From CAYMJO01 sp964391305 (GTDB lineage Bacteria > Patescibacteriota > CALEFQ01): a stretch of 10,448 nucleotides of DNA. Every line of letters starts with the position of its first letter. Positions within the stretch are counted from its first letter, which is position 1. This document shows, piece after piece, positions 7,864 through 10,448 of this stretch. The stretch spans positions 1 to 10,448 of the forward strand of contig CAYMJO010000033.1 of NCBI GenBank assembly GCA_964391305.1, read 5' to 3'. Both the position numbers and the translations under genes were made by a program. The notes under the pieces were generated by a model. The model worked only from the letters and a program-made list of their open reading frames with translations, had not been told where the DNA came from and ran no database searches.

Positions 7864-7882
7864 TAAAATTCTCCCTAGTTTC

Positions 7883-8779
7883 TCAAAAAATTGTAAGTGT
7901 ATCAACGAATGCCTCAAGCCTCGTCAACATCCCGGCTTCAGCAGTATGCTCATCGATTATTAAAGACATATAGGGAATATCCGCCATCCGAAATTTTTTT
8001 TCAATAAATTCTTTCAACACGGAATCACAGCCGCAATTGAAAGTTGATAGTTGAATTCCTCCATCGATGTTCTTTTTCAAAACTTCGTCAACCTGATTCA
8101 ACATCTCTATTCCGAAGTCCCAATGAAAAAAATATTCCTGCGGATAAGGTTTCGTAACCCTTATCGCATCAATCATAATAGACTCAACTCCCAAACCTTT
8201 CAAAATTTTTGCTATGTCCGAATTAACATAGCTATCATACAAATTGTAAGGATGACTCATGAGAACAATCTTGGGTCTCGAACTTCTAAGTTTCTCAATA
8301 AGCTCTTCTCTCTTTTTTCCTATTGAGCATTTATATTGTTCTATGGATTTTTTTGCCGCATAGACAAGAACACTTTTTTTGTTCACAAATCTTTTACCAA
8401 GAACAATCATTGTGTTCAAGATGTTTTTCCTCTGAACATCGATTAGAGGGGAGATCACCTCGGGAGCATTGTCAAATATCGCCGGAATCAGATCCCCTAT
8501 CGCGAAAAATTTTGGACAGCCGAGCCTTTTTTCCCTCAAACTGATATAATGCGGAGTAAAAATTGCATCTACGTTCTGACTAATCAATTTCTTACAATGC
8601 CCATAAAAAATTTTCACGGGAAGACATGACTCGCTTTCTGTGATCTTAACGCCTTCCCGCATGATTTCCTTATCCGTCAATCCAGAGCTTATAACTTCGA
8701 CCCCAAGCTTATTAAAAAAACTCTCCCATAGTCCGGGATGTTTGTAAAGCACGAAAGCTTTTGGAATACCAAGCTTCAT
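7883..8779 (-). CDS. Acyl-CoA dehydratase activase-related DUF2229 protein, COG3580-like
   Basis: A 298-residue cytoplasmic protein with the DUF2229 signature: MKLGIPKAF at the N-terminus, ESESCLPVKIFYGH at 48-61, GCPKF at 87-91, MSHPYNLYD at 174-182, FNCGCDS at 247-253 and IDEHTAEAGMLTRLEAFVD at 275-293. Cys52, Cys88, Cys249 and Cys251 are candidate iron-sulfur ligands. It is visibly related to the next gene: both have a C-x-P-x-K motif near residue 52 and end in the same DEH...AG..TR.EAFVD motif. The start codon matches the usual family N-terminus. It lacks a ribosome binding site; the leader is only T-rich sequence. In other anaerobes this module is fused behind a BadF/BcrA-type ATPase in proteins of roughly 1000-1500 residues; here it stands alone. 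Substrate and reaction cannot be assigned. It lies 112 bases after the radical SAM gene. Confidence 0.85.
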   Translation of the reverse strand: MKLGIPKAFVLYKHPGLWESFFNKLGVEVISSGLTDKEIMREGVKITESESCLPVKIFYGHCKKLISQNVDAIFTPHYISLREKRLGCPKFFAIGDLIPAIFDNAPEVISPLIDVQRKNILNTMIVLGKRFVNKKSVLVYAAKKSIEQYKCSIGKKREELIEKLRSSRPKIVLMSHPYNLYDSYVNSDIAKILKGLGVESIMIDAIRVTKPYPQEYFFHWDFGIEMLNQVDEVLKKNIDGGIQLSTFNCGCDSVLKEFIEKKFRMADIPYMSLIIDEHTAEAGMLTRLEAFVDTLTIF

Positions 8780-8786
8780 AAAAATT

Positions 8787-8807
8787 CAAAAGTTAAAAGT
8801 CAAAAGC
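8787..8807. repeat. Three imperfect heptamer repeats
   Basis: The plus strand reads CAAAAGT, TAAAAGT, CAAAAGC in direct succession (minus strand GCTTTTG, ACTTTTA, ACTTTTG). It lies just before the start codon of the COG3580-like gene and overlaps the left arm of the longer inverted repeat at 8794-8894. Its origin is unknown; simple slippage of an AT-rich leader is possible. Confidence 0.45.
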
Positions 8808-8894
8808 AATCTACGTATGTGGATTTTAATTTCAAATTTTTGCCTGCCACCGTAACTTTGACAAAGATTTGATACCTCTGCATTTTGACTTTTA
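8794..8894. repeat. Inverted-repeat element of about 101 bp, MITE-like, overlapping a stop codon
   Basis: TAAAAGTCAAAA (8794-8805) and its exact complement TTTTGACTTTTA (8883-8894) form a 12-bp inverted repeat; a further GC/GC pair fits past a 1-base bulge. Inside are a nested 6-bp inverted repeat (TCAAAT 8832-8837 with ATTTGA 8867-8872), a palindromic CTTTGACAAAG (8856-8866) and a GC-richer centre (CCTGCCACC, 8844-8852). It fills nearly the whole spacer between the radical SAM and COG3580-like genes. The right arm supplies the TAA stop codon of the radical SAM gene. The symmetry suggests a non-autonomous mobile or palindromic repeat; no second copy is visible in the window. Confidence 0.5.
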
Positions 8895-10448
8895 TCTATA
8901 AAACACTGACTTCTTCCAAAATTCACTCCGAAATTTCGTAAAAGACTTATACGTTCCCTTTCCAACTAAAATTTTCACCCTTTCTCCAAAAGGCGCAACG
9001 GCGCGAACGAGCTTCTGCCAAAATTTCTTATCCTTACTTCTTAGCTCGGAGCAGTCAATTATTACTGGTCTCTTGGTCTTGCGCAAAACCTTCGAAAGCA
9101 TGGCTGGAAATCTTGTTATTTTTTTAAAACTAGAAGAGGAAGGCAATTTTAAAGCTACTGGCTTCAAACTGTAATTTCCTTTGAACAATCTGATGAATGC
9201 CGAATTTGAAAACACCCTCATAGTATTTCCAAAAAGCCTGTAAACAAGCTTGTTGGGAATCTCAAGCGGCGCTTCTTCCGCTTCATGATGAATATTCTCA
9301 AGCAATTTGCCGTTTTCATACTTGCCCAGTTCAACAATTTTCAAAAATTTCAAGTAAGGCTTCATCAGAAATTCGAAATACCTAGTTGACAAATAGCCAT
9401 AAAGATTTACACCGGCAAAAACGCCGGATCTTTTCGCAATATATCTCCAAGTGCGTTTCAAGGAATAAAACTTGCGGTACGCGCGAAACATTCTCTCTTG
9501 AAGTTCGCTCGGCTTCATTTTTTTAGGAAAGATTAAAGTATGATTGCCATCGTACTTCGACCAATCTCGGGAAATAACACGATTCTGCTTCATCATATCA
9601 TTGGTCAAATCTGTGCCGGGCAAAGGACCGAGCGCCAAAAGCTGTATCGCGACCAGTTTTTGCTCGATGGCAAATTGTACTGTAGCATCAATTGTATCGA
9701 GCGTGTCAAAATCAGAACCAAGAACAAACATACCATGAACCTTTATGCCATATTTACGAAAACCTCGAAGACCATCTTTCATATCTTGCAGTCCTTGACT
9801 CTTTTTATAAAATTTCAGCGTATCCGGATTCACGGACTCAAGCCCGATCTGAACAAGATGCATGCCGGATTTTTTCATAAGCTTTAGTAATTCTTCATCC
9901 TTACCTGTATCGGCTCGGACTTGTGCGGAAAATGTTGCGTTAATTTTCCTTTTGATAATAAGATTTAGAAGCTCTATTGCTCTCTTCCTGTTCGCCGTGA
10001 AATTATCATCGACAAAGAATATATTCTTCCTTTTATACTTTGATAAAACTTGCTCTATTTCACCAACAACGCTTTCAACATCCCGAAACCGAAATTTTCT
10101 TCCCGACATTTTTATCACAGAGCAAAATCTGCAGCCATAAGGACATCCTCTTGACGTGAGTACTTGAAGCGGGGCCATGCTGAAGCGAATAGGCTTGTCA
10201 TAAAAACTCTTGAACCCGCGAATAAGAGAAAAATCCGGGACAAAATTTATGTCCGAGCAAAACGGCCTAGTGGGAATTTCAACGATTTTATTGCTCAATT
10301 TATCCCTATAACACAACCCTCTCACGGAAGACAGCTCGCGTCTGCCCTCGAGCGCCTCGATCAACTCAAGCATCGAATGCTCACCCTCTCCCGTGATGAC
10401 AAAGTCAGCATACTGCAAGGTTTCCATTTTTTCAAAAGTCGCGTGTGG
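8892..10448 (-). CDS. B12-binding-type radical SAM protein (5' end outside the window)
   Basis: The reading frame stays open to the right edge, giving 518 visible residues. The ATG at 10425-10427 is internal: the preceding codons read PHATFEK, matching the GGPHATF...GEGE end of a cobalamin-binding domain, so the true start lies beyond base 10448. Visible in order: the end of the B12-binding domain (to about 30), the radical SAM cluster motif CPYGCRFC with Cys102, Cys106 and Cys109, VDDNFTANRKRA (about 146-157), QIGLES (about 200-205) and a DUF4070-like region (about 274-380, LGPLPGTDL...). The last 130 residues are less typical; about 459-500 (RPVIIDCSEL...GERVKILVG) resembles a STAS-like beta-alpha unit. 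It should be a cytoplasmic [4Fe-4S]/SAM enzyme, possibly a methyltransferase or a C-C bond-modifying enzyme, but the substrate is unknown. The downstream DUF2229 genes are on the same strand, 112 bases away. Confidence 0.88.
   Translation of the reverse strand, partial: PHATFEKMETLQYADFVITGEGEHSMLELIEALEGRRELSSVRGLCYRDKLSNKIVEIPTRPFCSDINFVPDFSLIRGFKSFYDKPIRFSMAPLQVLTSRGCPYGCRFCSVIKMSGRKFRFRDVESVVGEIEQVLSKYKRKNIFFVDDNFTANRKRAIELLNLIIKRKINATFSAQVRADTGKDEELLKLMKKSGMHLVQIGLESVNPDTLKFYKKSQGLQDMKDGLRGFRKYGIKVHGMFVLGSDFDTLDTIDATVQFAIEQKLVAIQLLALGPLPGTDLTNDMMKQNRVISRDWSKYDGNHTLIFPKKMKPSELQERMFRAYRKFYSLKRTWRYIAKRSGVFAGVNLYGYLSTRYFEFLMKPYLKFLKIVELGKYENGKLLENIHHEAEEAPLEIPNKLVYRLFGNTMRVFSNSAFIRLFKGNYSLKPVALKLPSSSSFKKITRFPAMLSKVLRKTKRPVIIDCSELRSKDKKFWQKLVRAVAPFGERVKILVGKGTYKSFTKFRSEFWKKSVFYR

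Noticed and set aside
8051..10140. Plus-strand ORFs antisense to the DUF2229 and radical SAM genes
   Set aside because: All overlap clearly conserved genes and are shadows without domain signals.
10425..10427. ATG as the start of the radical SAM gene
   Set aside because: The upstream codons to the window edge are open and encode PHATFEK, part of the conserved B12-binding domain, so this Met is internal.

Overview
The window carries six protein genes, all on the minus strand, so transcription runs from the right edge to the left. The DNA looks AT-rich and the spacers are short (none exceeds about 115 bases). No rRNA, tRNA, CRISPR array, transposase or phage gene is visible. UGA ends two of the six genes, which argues against lineages that read UGA as an amino acid. 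The likely source is an uncultured anaerobic bacterium. A Patescibacteria/CPR-type lineage (Parcubacteria or Moranbacteria-like) is my best guess, based on the giant DUF2341/LamG/fibronectin protein, the MacB-like ABC pair with no MacA, the poor Shine-Dalgarno sequences and the short repeated intergenic motifs. This is an inference, not a proof.

Right part (about 6679-10448): a B12-binding-type radical SAM enzyme whose 5' end lies outside the window is followed by two related proteins of the 2-hydroxyacyl-CoA dehydratase/activase-associated group (DUF2229; COG3580-like, then COG3581-like). The two share a Cys-x-Pro-x-Lys motif near the N-terminus and a DEH...AG..TR.EAFVD motif at the C-terminus. 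In many anaerobes such modules are parts of one long protein with a BadF/BcrA-type ATPase; here they are separate genes and no ATPase is visible. The two spacers each contain an inverted repeat, and the second also holds a 20-codon ORF with the best ribosome binding site I found.

Left part (1-6678): a 1474-residue exported multi-domain protein (DUF2341, a LamG-like domain and a long chain of Ig/Fn3-like modules) is followed by an ABC ATPase and a MacB/FtsX-type permease. A well-formed extended -10 sigma70-type promoter lies just upstream of the giant gene. The spacing (47 bases, then an ATGA overlap) suggests a single three-gene operon. The ABC pair probably acts in export or mechanical signalling across the membrane, and the giant protein is the obvious candidate partner or client. 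A perfect 9-bp stem at the left edge may be the operon terminator, and a perfect DnaA-box 9-mer lies between it and the permease.
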